A DNA stretch of 64,000 nt. Source: Dorea formicigenerans (lineage in GTDB: Bacteria; Bacillota; Clostridia; Lachnospirales; Lachnospiraceae). Location: contig NZ_CP102279.1 of assembly GCF_025150245.1 (NCBI RefSeq), positions 927,423 to 991,422 on the forward strand, read 5' to 3'. Under the pieces are notes generated by a model. That model saw only the letters and a list, made by a program, of their open reading frames with translations, had not been told where the DNA came from and made no database searches. A program made the position numbers and the translations under genes. Of the stretch, positions 32,893 to 41,115 are shown piece after piece (positions within the stretch are counted from its first letter, which is position 1; each line of letters starts with the position of its first letter).

Positions 32893-34785
32893 ATGAATGA
32901 CGAGAGATATCTGGAATTATTAGCGGAGAAATATCCGACAGAACAGGCTGTCAGCAGGGAAATTATCAACCTGACGGCAATATTAAGTCTGCCAAAAGGA
33001 ACAGAACATTTTATGAGCGATCTTCATGGCGAATATGAAGCGTTCTGCCATATTTTAAATAACTGTTCCGGTGTTATCCGGGAAAAAGTAGACCTGCTGT
33101 TCGGTGAGACACTTTCTGATTTTGACCGCGAGGAAATCTGTACATTGATCTATTATCCGGTGGAGAAGCTGGAACTTGTGCGGAAAGAAGGAAAGAATAA
33201 TGAGGAGTGGTATCGTGCAACACTTGGAAAACTGATTGATATCGCGCGGCTTCTTTCTTCAAAATATACACGTTCTAAAGTTCGTAAGGCAATGCCGAAA
33301 GAGTATGCATATATTTTAGATGAGCTGATTCATGTACAGAAAGATGAAGATGATAATCAGGTAGTTTATCACAGAAATATTCTAGATACGCTTCTGGAAC
33401 TTGACAATGCAGATGAATTTATTGAAGTGCTGGCAGGACTGATCAAACGTCTTGCAGTGGATCATTTACATATTGTGGGAGATATATTTGATCGTGGTGC
33501 ATGTGCAGACCGGATCATGGATCTTCTGATGCAATATCACTCCCTGGATATTGAGTGGGGGAACCATGATATTCTCTGGATGGGAGCGGCAGCGGGAAGC
33601 AAGGCATGCATTGCAACGGTTGTCCGAAATAACCTGAAATATAATAATACGAAGATTCTTGAGAATAGTTATGGAATCAGTTTGCGGAATCTGGCTCTTT
33701 TTGCAGAAAAGATATATCCGAGCGAGGAACCAATGAAAGCTGCATTAAAAGCGATTTCTGTCATGCTTTTTAAGTTGGAGGGACAGGTAATCTTAAGGAA
33801 TCCGGATTACAATATGACAGACAAGTTGCTTCTTCACAAAGTAAATGTGGAAAAGCAGACAGTAGAAATTGATGGAACTGAACATGCAATTAAAGAAGAG
33901 GCATTTCCGACAGTGAATTTTGATTCGGGCGATATAGAAGATGTTTATCAGTTGTCTGAGGAAGAAGAACAGGTGATGGAAGGGCTTCGTATGGCATTTG
34001 TGAACAGCATACGTCTCAGACAGCATATTGATTTTCTGTATCAGAAGGGAAGTATGTATCGCATTTTTAATGGGAATCTGCTCTATCATGGCTGTGTGCC
34101 ATTAGATGAAAGTGGTAATCTGGAAGGCGTTGCATTTGGCAAGAAGAGATATCATGGAAGAGAGTATCTGGATTACGCGGAGAGAATTGCCAGACGGGCG
34201 TGGTCAAAAGATGCCAGACAAAAAGACCGTGATTTTATGTGGTATCTCTGGTGTGGAAGAAAATCCCCTCTTTCCGGAAGAAATATTAAGACATTTGAGC
34301 GGACTTATGTACTGGATGAAAATACGTGGTTTGAACAATCAAATCCATATTATAAATTCTATCATGAGGAGAAAGTCTGCAATATGATTCTTCATGAATT
34401 TGGATTGTATTCCGAGAGCTCTCATATTATCAATGGACATACGCCAGTCAGAACATCAAAGGGAGAACATCCGGTACGGGCCAATGGGAAACTGCTTGTC
34501 ATTGATGGAGGCTTCTGTAAGAGTTATCATAAGACGACTGGAATAGCAGGATATACGTTAATATTTAACTCGCATGGAATCCGAATCAAATCACATCAGC
34601 CATTTCAGAGTGTCTATGCGGCTTTGACAGAGAATAAGGATATCGAATCCAAATCAGAACTGGTGGAGACAGAGAGTGAACGATTGATGGTGCGCAATAC
34701 AGATATTGGTGCGAAAATCAAAGAGGATATTGAAGGATTAAAGATGTTACTGCGTGCTTACCGAAGTGGAGATTTTGATGTATAG
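32893..34785 (+). CDS. fbp: Fructose-1,6-bisphosphatase, class III
   Basis: This gluconeogenic enzyme hydrolyses fructose 1,6-bisphosphate to fructose 6-phosphate in the cytoplasm. The calcineurin-like metal motifs are all present: HFMSDLHGEYEAF, HIVGDIFDRGACADRI and IEWGNHDILWMG, with GHTPVRTSKGEHPVRANGKL near the C-terminus. I place the start at ATG 32893 (MNDERYLELLAEKYPTEQ), after AAGGA. The frame extends 25 codons further upstream without a good site. The 630 residues fit the family (about 640-670). It is a single gene. Confidence 0.93.
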   Translation: MNDERYLELLAEKYPTEQAVSREIINLTAILSLPKGTEHFMSDLHGEYEAFCHILNNCSGVIREKVDLLFGETLSDFDREEICTLIYYPVEKLELVRKEGKNNEEWYRATLGKLIDIARLLSSKYTRSKVRKAMPKEYAYILDELIHVQKDEDDNQVVYHRNILDTLLELDNADEFIEVLAGLIKRLAVDHLHIVGDIFDRGACADRIMDLLMQYHSLDIEWGNHDILWMGAAAGSKACIATVVRNNLKYNNTKILENSYGISLRNLALFAEKIYPSEEPMKAALKAISVMLFKLEGQVILRNPDYNMTDKLLLHKVNVEKQTVEIDGTEHAIKEEAFPTVNFDSGDIEDVYQLSEEEEQVMEGLRMAFVNSIRLRQHIDFLYQKGSMYRIFNGNLLYHGCVPLDESGNLEGVAFGKKRYHGREYLDYAERIARRAWSKDARQKDRDFMWYLWCGRKSPLSGRNIKTFERTYVLDENTWFEQSNPYYKFYHEEKVCNMILHEFGLYSESSHIINGHTPVRTSKGEHPVRANGKLLVIDGGFCKSYHKTTGIAGYTLIFNSHGIRIKSHQPFQSVYAALTENKDIESKSELVETESERLMVRNTDIGAKIKEDIEGLKMLLRAYRSGDFDV

Positions 34786-34981
34786 AGAGTTGAAACACAG
34801 ATTGGAAATATAGATTAAAAATATAGAGGACAGTATCTTATTGTAAGTCATGATTTGACAAAAGTAGTTGGCGTGAGATAGAATAAGAAACAGAATGTAG
34901 AGGCATTCTTGAATTCGCCAGAACGGTGAAATATAACAGCAGAGTCCCATGAAGATTTGAGAATGGAGGCGGAGTGGAGTA

Positions 34982-35518
34982 ATGAAAGAAAAGATTATAC
35001 AGGGCGGTATTGTGAACGGCGTTAAGATGCTGGTATGTCCGACTTGGGAAGAGGATTTTCAGACTGAGATCCATAAGACCGGAGGCTGTCTTAGAATCAG
35101 CATGAATTATTCGGCTGTAGATGTTTCTTATTGGAAAGAATTGGAAGAGATAGCTGAGAGATACGGATATGATCTGGATGAGGAAGCCAAAGAGATTATA
35201 AATGAATATGTAAAAAAATATGAACAGTTCGATGATATGATCTGGATGAGTGGAGAGACAGAAATTGGGTTCGAGACTTTTTGCCGGGCACTTGCAAAAA
35301 AAGCAGGGATATCGCCGCGTCAGGCAAAAGAATATGTTGTGTCAAATCTGCATAATCTGGAGCATGAAGAAGCAGTAGATGCATTGCTTCTGGCTTTGCA
35401 GATCATAAAATCAGAAAATGGACTGGAAGGGACACAGTGGAACAAACCGACCTGTGATTTTCTGAAGAAGGAATTTGAAAAGATGCTCGGACTAAACGAC
35501 GGGCAGGCAAACGCATGA
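34982..35518 (+). CDS. Hypothetical soluble protein (178 aa)
   Basis: The product is a soluble 178-residue protein. It has a short N-terminal beta region (IIQGGIVNGVKMLVCPTW), then predominantly acidic helices (KELEEIAERYGYDLDEEAKE, CRALAKKAGISPRQAKEYVV). GGAGGCGGAG precedes the ATG, and a plausible promoter (TTGACA at 34856, TAGAAT 18 bases on) lies upstream. It overlaps the lysoplasmalogenase-like gene by four bases (GCATGA), so the two are co-translated. No family was recognised. Confidence 0.7.
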   Translation: MKEKIIQGGIVNGVKMLVCPTWEEDFQTEIHKTGGCLRISMNYSAVDVSYWKELEEIAERYGYDLDEEAKEIINEYVKKYEQFDDMIWMSGETEIGFETFCRALAKKAGISPRQAKEYVVSNLHNLEHEEAVDALLLALQIIKSENGLEGTQWNKPTCDFLKKEFEKMLGLNDGQANA

Positions 35519-36159
35519 TACATCAGATAGCAGCAACGCTGCTACTTATGATAGTATTTGGAACTTTATATGGTGCCCTTCGGGATCGCTACCCGAAGGG
35601 TTCTTTAGTATTTAAAGCGTCAGCAACCTGTATGGCGGTCTGGAATTGTGGAAGCGGTCTGGCAGCGGGAAAACAGGGATTTTCAGACTGGATGATATTT
35701 GTCGGTCTTTTGTTCTGCGTGCTTGCAGATGTGCTTTTAGAATTGGAATTTTTATGGGGAGTCGTTACATTTGGTATTGCACATTTTTGTTTTATTGCAG
35801 GAATTTACAGGATAGAAGGGATTCAAATTGGCAGTATTCTGGGAATACTTGGAATATACGGCGTGTTTCTTATGATTTTTCATAAAGGATTGCCGAAACT
35901 TGGGAAATTAAAGATTCCTGTACTTCTCTATGCAGCGGTCTTAAGTTCTATGGTATCTATGGCAGTTAGTGCAGCGGTTATTGTACCAGGAAGAAGCAGA
36001 TATTTTCTGGCAGCAGGCGCCTGTGCATTTCTTATATCAGATAGCCTGATTGCAGTAAGAACTATTGAGAAAAAGCAGAGTCTTCTGATGGGTGCTGTGT
36101 TACTCATATTGTATTATGGTGCAGTTTATATGATGGGGATGTCAGTCTATATGCGCTAA
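35515..36159 (+). CDS. Lysoplasmalogenase-like (YhhN/TMEM86) membrane protein
   Basis: The 214-residue protein has seven to eight hydrophobic helices. The YhhN family pattern is visible: GLLFCVLADVLLE with acidic residues in the helix, FGIAHFCFIAGIYRI, then FLAAGACAFLISDSLIAV near the end. Mammalian TMEM86 hydrolyses the vinyl-ether bond of lysoplasmalogens, and Firmicutes of this group do make plasmalogens, so a lipid role is plausible. The bacterial substrate is unproven. It is translationally coupled to the upstream 178-residue protein. Confidence 0.82.
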   Translation: MIHQIAATLLLMIVFGTLYGALRDRYPKGSLVFKASATCMAVWNCGSGLAAGKQGFSDWMIFVGLLFCVLADVLLELEFLWGVVTFGIAHFCFIAGIYRIEGIQIGSILGILGIYGVFLMIFHKGLPKLGKLKIPVLLYAAVLSSMVSMAVSAAVIVPGRSRYFLAAGACAFLISDSLIAVRTIEKKQSLLMGAVLLILYYGAVYMMGMSVYMR

Positions 36160-36211
36160 TCCTTGCAGTAACAATGTTGGAGAATTTTTGAATAATTAGG
36201 ATGATATAAAT

Positions 36212-36405
36212 TATTAAGAGCGCTTCATCAATTTTTTTGTTTTGATGAAGCGCTCTTAATTTCTCTCTTCTGAGTACATTGGACTATACCTTTCGGTTGA
36301 TAACCTGTCCTTTCTTTTTATTATGGGGTGTTTCTTTTATGTTCCTGGTGGTTTATCCTCCTTTCGGATTTCTAGTTTTTTTATTTTTAATTTCTTCTTT
36401 TGTTT
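36212..36405 (-). ncRNA. Candidate small RNA (about 190 nt)
   Basis: On the minus strand a consensus promoter, TTGACA (36440-36435) and TATATT (36417-36412) with 17 bases between, is followed by about 190 bases without a credible gene. The only ATG frame is seven codons. It ends in an 18-bp perfect stem (36259-36242 with 36231-36214). An internal hairpin GGAC...GTCC with nested GGTT/AACC lies near 36270-36310, and a GAAAGGAGG stretch lies near 36362. No known RNA family was recognised. The stem also fits a terminator for the convergent gene ending at 36159. Confidence 0.5.
36214..36259. terminator. Strong hairpin, probably two-sided terminator
   Basis: TTAAGAGCGCTTCATCAA (36214-36231) pairs perfectly with its complement at 36242-36259, with a T-rich loop. 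The tails on both sides are AT-rich rather than pure T runs. Confidence 0.65.
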
Positions 36406-36440
36406 GACTATAATATATCACTTAATAATGAAAATGTCAA

Positions 36441-36660
36441 TATAAAAATTGAAAATGATAAAAATAAAATCGCAATGTCAGATAATAGTGAAATTCAGAT
36501 TGAAAAAATAGATTTCATTAATGGGAATAAGACATTGAAACAAGAATGTCGAGGTTATTATTGAAGAGATAAATAAAATACGAAAAGGTCAATAGAAGAA
36601 TTTATGCAATATTTATAGAAAATATGCTATAATAATTTGAATTGCGCAAGGAGGAAGAGA
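36441..36660. other. AT-rich intergenic region upstream of the DMT transporter
   Basis: This stretch has no open frame of interest. A likely -10 box (TATAAT in GCTATAATAATT) near 36630 precedes the AAGGAGGAAG ribosome-binding site of the gene at 36662. Otherwise nothing was recognised. Confidence 0.4.
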
Positions 36661-36661
36661 G

Positions 36662-37555
36662 ATGAAACCAAAGAATGCAGTTATGTTGTTACTGACTTCT
36701 CTGATTTGGGGAACCGCATTTGTTGCACAAAGCGTAGGAATGGACTTTCTTGGACCATTTACATTTAACGGAGTGCGAAGCTTTATTGGAGGAGTGACGC
36801 TTTTGCCGTGTATCTGGTTGTTGGAAAAGATGAATGGGAAGCCGGAAGTGGACGGAACAAGAAAAGATCTGATTCAGGGAGGAATTGCCTGTGGTCTGCT
36901 TTTATTTGCAGCAAGCAGCCTCCAACAGATGGGGATTCAGTACACAACAGCAGGAAAGGCGGGATTTATTACCGCATTTTATATTGTGTTTGTTCCGGTT
37001 CTTGGGATATTTTTAAAGAAAGCAGCAGGTTGGAAAGTGTGGATGTCAGTATTTCTGGCACTGATAGGGCTGTATTTCTTATGTATTAAAGAAGGATTTT
37101 CAATTGGCAAGGGCGACATTATGATTTTTGCCTGTGCATTGGTTTTTGCAGTACATATTCTGGTGATTGATTATTATTCACCAAAAGTAGATGGTGTGAA
37201 AATGTCATGTATCCAGTTCTTTGTGTGTGGAATTGCATCACTGCCGTTTATGTTCCTGACAGAAACGCCGCAAATTGGAAATATATTAGATGCCCGGATG
37301 CCGATTTTATATGCGGGAGTCATGTCCTGTGGGGTGGCATATACATTACAAATCCTCGGACAGAAGCATGCGAATCCGGCGATTGCATCACTGCTTTTAA
37401 GTATGGAATCTTGTTTTTCTGTACTTTCCGGCTGGATAATATTAGGAGAAACACTGTCAGCGAGAGAAGGAATAGGCTGTGTGTTGATGTTTGTGGCAAT
37501 TATACTTGCACAGCTTCCGGACAAGAGAGAAAAATTAAAAAATGGGCAGGCATAA
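36662..37555 (+). CDS. DMT-superfamily (EamA) transporter
   Basis: A 297-residue protein with ten hydrophobic helices in two EamA repeats. The repeat openings LTSLIWGTAFVAQSVGMDF and GDIMIFACALVFAVHILVID are typical, as is the ending SLLLSMESCFSVLSGWIILG. Such transporters export metabolites such as amino acids or nucleosides; the substrate is unknown. AAGGAGGAAGAG precedes the ATG. The dtd gene follows after 36 bases, so they may share a transcript. Confidence 0.9.
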   Translation: MKPKNAVMLLLTSLIWGTAFVAQSVGMDFLGPFTFNGVRSFIGGVTLLPCIWLLEKMNGKPEVDGTRKDLIQGGIACGLLLFAASSLQQMGIQYTTAGKAGFITAFYIVFVPVLGIFLKKAAGWKVWMSVFLALIGLYFLCIKEGFSIGKGDIMIFACALVFAVHILVIDYYSPKVDGVKMSCIQFFVCGIASLPFMFLTETPQIGNILDARMPILYAGVMSCGVAYTLQILGQKHANPAIASLLLSMESCFSVLSGWIILGETLSAREGIGCVLMFVAIILAQLPDKREKLKNGQA

Positions 37556-37591
37556 AAGGATTATGTAAATACAAAAGACAGGAGAGAGAAA

Positions 37592-38038
37592 ATGAGATTC
37601 GTAATTCAGAGAGTGTTAGAAAGTGAAGTAAAGGTAGATGGAGAGAGCCTTGGAAAAATCGGGAAAGGATTTATGGTTTTAATCGGAGTCAGCAATGATG
37701 ATACAAAAGAAGTGGCTGACAAGATGGTAAAGAAAATGTTAGGACTTCGTATTTTTGAAGATGAACAGGGAAAAACCAATCTGTCACTGGATGCAGTAGG
37801 AGGAGAACTTCTTCTCATCTCTCAGTTTACATTATATGCAAACTGCAAGAGAGGAAACCGGCCAAGCTTCATCGAAGCCGGAGCACCGGATATGGCCTCG
37901 GAAATGTATGAATACATTATTGAAAAATGCAAGGAACAGGTAGAGGTTGTAGAAAGAGGAAGATTCGGAGCGGATATGAAAGTCAGTCTTGTTAATGACG
38001 GACCATTTACAATCGTGTTAGATTCTGAAACTTTATAA
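37592..38038 (+). CDS. dtd: D-aminoacyl-tRNA deacylase
   Basis: The 148-residue enzyme removes D-amino acids wrongly attached to tRNA. All hallmarks are present: the opening [17 protein letters not shown], the catalytic [17 protein letters not shown] loop and the C-terminal cross-subunit motif [12 protein letters not shown]. The length is exactly typical. GACAGGAGAG precedes the ATG. It is a standard housekeeping gene in the cytoplasm. Confidence 0.95.
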   Translation: MRFVIQRVLESEVKVDGESLGKIGKGFMVLIGVSNDDTKEVADKMVKKMLGLRIFEDEQGKTNLSLDAVGGELLLISQFTLYANCKRGNRPSFIEAGAPDMASEMYEYIIEKCKEQVEVVERGRFGADMKVSLVNDGPFTIVLDSETL

Positions 38039-38057
38039 GATTTAATTCTTGAATGTC

Positions 38058-38111
38058 AACAGGGCCGGGATGCAGTACATTTGTAATTATGTATTGTGTT
38101 CCGGTCCTGTT
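38058..38111 (+). terminator. Hairpin after dtd
   Basis: AACAGGGCCGG (38058-38068) pairs with CCGGTCCTGTT (38101-38111) with one mismatch or G-U. The tail AATATATC is weak, so this is a probable terminator only. Confidence 0.5.
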
Positions 38112-38183
38112 AATATATCAGCTGGGAGATGAATCCTGGATATGATCCCATCATGGATAATTATAAAAAAATAATAAATCCTA

Positions 38184-38252
38184 TTGACATTTACATTCAA
38201 AGTGATTATTCTAACCGTTAGGCATTTAATAATTAGCCGTCTAATTATTAAA
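38184..38252 (+). promoter_or_regulatory. Promoter and two operator palindromes of the MarR-ABC operon
   Basis: TTGACA (38184-38189) and TATTCT (38207-38212) are 17 bases apart. The palindrome CTAACCGTTAG (38211-38221) overlaps the -10 end. The larger perfect palindrome TTTAATAATTAG-CCGT-CTAATTATTAAA (38225-38252) follows. Both share CTAA/TTAG half-sites around CCG, suggesting two sites for the MarR protein encoded at 38321. Confidence 0.8.
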
Positions 38253-38320
38253 GATGAATTGATTTTACAAAAAAGTTCAAAACAAATAAAAAGAACTTTG
38301 AATTGGGAGGTGAGAAAACT

Positions 38321-38827
38321 GTGAATGATAAATGGATGGAATCTGGATTTATGTTGATTCAGCAGGTGGCGCATCTTGCTAAATACCAGACTTTGAAAGA
38401 GATGGAATCCTGCGGATTAAAACCAAATCAGGCAGGAATATTGGTTGTGTTGCGAAGTGAAGGCGGATTATCCCAAAAAGAGCTTGCTAAGCGCATGGGA
38501 GTGACGCCACCGTCTATGACAGCGGCGCTGAAAAAAATGGAAAAACAAGGATATGTTCTGCGGGAGCAGGATGAGAAAGACCAGCGGATTACGAGGATTC
38601 GAATATCTGATCAGGGAATTGAGTGTCTGAATGGACTTCAGCATATGATGCGAAATCTGGAGAAAAGGCTGTATGAAGGTATTTCTGCAGAAGAACGGCA
38701 GGAAATGAAGGAGACGCTTTTAAAAATGAGAGAAAATGTGCTCAGGTACAAAGAGTTTCAAGGAATGGATATGTGTGAGATCATGGAGAAGACCAGACCG
38801 CCGAAAATGCCGGAAAAATCGATTTAA
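38321..38827 (+). CDS. MarR-family repressor of the ABC exporter operon
   Basis: GTG at 38321 is taken as start because GGGAGGTGAG lies at 38305-38314. The 168-residue product shows the MarR winged helix: LSQKELAKRMGVTPPSMTAA, then KKMEKQGYVLREQDEKDQRI. It sits 55 bases before two ABC exporter genes and downstream of palindromes it probably binds. This MarR-ABC-ABC order is common in Clostridia and usually serves inducible drug or peptide efflux. The inducer is unknown. Confidence 0.92.
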   Translation: MNDKWMESGFMLIQQVAHLAKYQTLKEMESCGLKPNQAGILVVLRSEGGLSQKELAKRMGVTPPSMTAALKKMEKQGYVLREQDEKDQRITRIRISDQGIECLNGLQHMMRNLEKRLYEGISAEERQEMKETLLKMRENVLRYKEFQGMDMCEIMEKTRPPKMPEKSI

Positions 38828-38882
38828 TAGAAAAGAAAAAATTCATTTATTATAGTAATAACGAGAAAGGATAAGACAGCTT

Positions 38883-41114
38883 ATGAGAAAATTATTTCAG
38901 TTTTTAAAGCCATATGCACCACGGGTACTTCTGATATTATGTGTCCTTGTCGTGCAGGCTTACTGTGATTTGTCTCTGCCGACCTATACTTCAAATATTG
39001 TAAATGTAGGAATTCAGCAGAGCGGTATCGATGAGGAAATTCCGGAGAATATTTCTGAAGAAGAAATGAACCGGCTGCTATTGTTTGTGTCGGAGGACGA
39101 CAGGCAGGATATTCAGGATGCATATGAAAAAAGTAGTGAAAGCTTTGATTACGATGGAGAAGTGCTGACACTGAAAGATTCAGTGAAATCAGATAATGAA
39201 AAGCTTGATGCACTTACAGAAGAGATGAAACTTCCGATGATGCTGACTGACGGATTTGAGAATGGCAGTGATACAACAAAGCCGATGGAAGGGCAGTTAA
39301 AAGAGCAGATGAGCCAGGTGCCGGGAATCGAGAAGATGTCCGTGTTTGACATATTTGGCATGATGGATGATACGCAGAGAGCAGCAATTGTTGATAAGAT
39401 TACGGAGCAGATGGATAAGATGCCGGATTCGATTCTGGATCAGGCAGCAATTTCTTATGTGAAATCCACGTACGAACAGATTGGTCTGGATACCGGACAT
39501 ATGAGTACGGTGTATATTTTAAAAACAGGTGCAAAGATGCTGGGACTTGCAGCACTTGGCATGGCAGCAAGTATTCTTGCCTGTCTTATGGCATCAAGAG
39601 TTGGAGCTAAGGTCGGACGTGGACTCAGACGTGATACCTTCCGCAAAGTCATTGGATTTTCTAACGCAGAGTTTGATAAATTCTCGACCGCATCATTAAT
39701 TACAAGAAGTACCAATGATATTCAGCAGATTCAGTTTCTGACAGTCATGATTCTTCGTATTGTGCTGTATGCGCCGGTTATGGCAATCGGAGGAATTTTG
39801 AAAGTATCTAAGACAAATGTGGATATGTTCTGGATCATAGGCCTGGCAGTGCTGCTTATTGTTATGGTTGTGGCAGTGCTTTTCATTGTAGTTATGCCGA
39901 AATTCAAAATCGTACAGAACATGGTAGATAAACTGAATCTGGTCAGCCGAGAGATTCTGACCGGACTTCCGGTTATCCGTGCGTTCCATACAGAGAAACA
40001 TGAGGAAGAACGTTTTGACAAGGCAAATAAAGATCTGACAAAACTGAACTTATTTGTCAACCGTGCCATGACATTTATGATGCCGACTATGATGCTTGTG
40101 ATGAATGGGATTACCGTTCTGATTGTGTGGGTCGGTGGACACAGTATTAATGACGGAGCAATGCAGGTCGGAGATATGATGGCATTTATCCAGTATGCAA
40201 TGCAAATTATTATGTCATTCCTTATGATCTGTATGATTTCGGTTATGCTTCCAAGAGCAGCAGTTTCTGCAGAGCGTGTGGATGAAGTCTTGAAGAGCGA
40301 GACAAAAATCCATGATCCAAAGGAGCCAAAGACACTTCCTAAAAACGGCAAAGGCGAAGTTGCATTTGAACATGTATCTTTCCACTATCCGGGAGCAGAA
40401 GAAGATGTACTGCATGACATTACATTTACCGCAAAACCGGGAGAAACGACAGCATTTATCGGAAGTACCGGATGTGGTAAATCTACACTGGTCAACCTGA
40501 TTCCGCGATTCTATGATGTGACAGAAGGAAAGATTACGATTGACGGACAGGATGTAAGAGATCTGACACAGCATGAACTTCGTGATAAACTGGGATATGT
40601 TCCACAGAAAGGAGTGCTGTTCTCAGGAAATATTGCTTCTAATATTATGTTCGGTAATCCGGCTGGAAGTGAGCAGGAGATGACAGAGGCGGCTCAGATT
40701 GCACAGGCTGTCGAATTTATCGACACGAAGCCGGAACGCTACAAGAGCCCAATCTCACAGGGAGGTGCCAATGTTTCCGGTGGACAAAAGCAGAGACTTT
40801 CCATCGCGAGAGCCATAGCAAAACACCCGGATGTATACATTTTTGATGACAGCTTTTCTGCACTGGATTACAAGACAGATACAGTTCTAAGAAGCGCATT
40901 AAAAGAAAAGACAACAGACAGTGTCGTTCTGATCGTGGCCCAAAGAATCAGTACAATTCTTCATGCAGAGCAGATCATTGTTTTGGATGACGGTAAGATC
41001 GTTGGAAAAGGAACGCATGAAGAGCTTCTGAAAACTTGTGATGCCTACTATCAGATTGCAGCGTCCCAGTTGTCGGAGAGTGAATTAAAAGAAGCAATGA
41101 AGGAGGAAGACTAA
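38883..41114 (+). CDS. ABC exporter half-transporter with degenerate site
   Basis: The 743-residue protein fuses a six-helix membrane domain to an ATPase domain. A large insertion of about 150 acidic residues lies between helices 1 and 2 (about 40-200), probably outside the cell. ATPase motifs are Walker A GSTGCGKST, signature VSGGQKQRLS and Walker B VYIFDDSFSALD. The residue after Walker B is Asp instead of catalytic Glu, and the switch His is replaced by Gln (VAQRIST), so this half has the non-hydrolysing site. The partner follows after one base at 41116; together they form a heterodimer of the BmrCD/TM287-288 kind. Confidence 0.92.
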   Translation: MRKLFQFLKPYAPRVLLILCVLVVQAYCDLSLPTYTSNIVNVGIQQSGIDEEIPENISEEEMNRLLLFVSEDDRQDIQDAYEKSSESFDYDGEVLTLKDSVKSDNEKLDALTEEMKLPMMLTDGFENGSDTTKPMEGQLKEQMSQVPGIEKMSVFDIFGMMDDTQRAAIVDKITEQMDKMPDSILDQAAISYVKSTYEQIGLDTGHMSTVYILKTGAKMLGLAALGMAASILACLMASRVGAKVGRGLRRDTFRKVIGFSNAEFDKFSTASLITRSTNDIQQIQFLTVMILRIVLYAPVMAIGGILKVSKTNVDMFWIIGLAVLLIVMVVAVLFIVVMPKFKIVQNMVDKLNLVSREILTGLPVIRAFHTEKHEEERFDKANKDLTKLNLFVNRAMTFMMPTMMLVMNGITVLIVWVGGHSINDGAMQVGDMMAFIQYAMQIIMSFLMICMISVMLPRAAVSAERVDEVLKSETKIHDPKEPKTLPKNGKGEVAFEHVSFHYPGAEEDVLHDITFTAKPGETTAFIGSTGCGKSTLVNLIPRFYDVTEGKITIDGQDVRDLTQHELRDKLGYVPQKGVLFSGNIASNIMFGNPAGSEQEMTEAAQIAQAVEFIDTKPERYKSPISQGGANVSGGQKQRLSIARAIAKHPDVYIFDDSFSALDYKTDTVLRSALKEKTTDSVVLIVAQRISTILHAEQIIVLDDGKIVGKGTHEELLKTCDAYYQIAASQLSESELKEAMKEED

Positions 41115-41115
41115 T

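Noticed and set aside
39731-40351. A 206-codon minus-strand frame inside the first ABC gene
   Set aside because: Low-complexity Ile/Thr/Ser composition and complete overlap with a well-supported ABC exporter gene.
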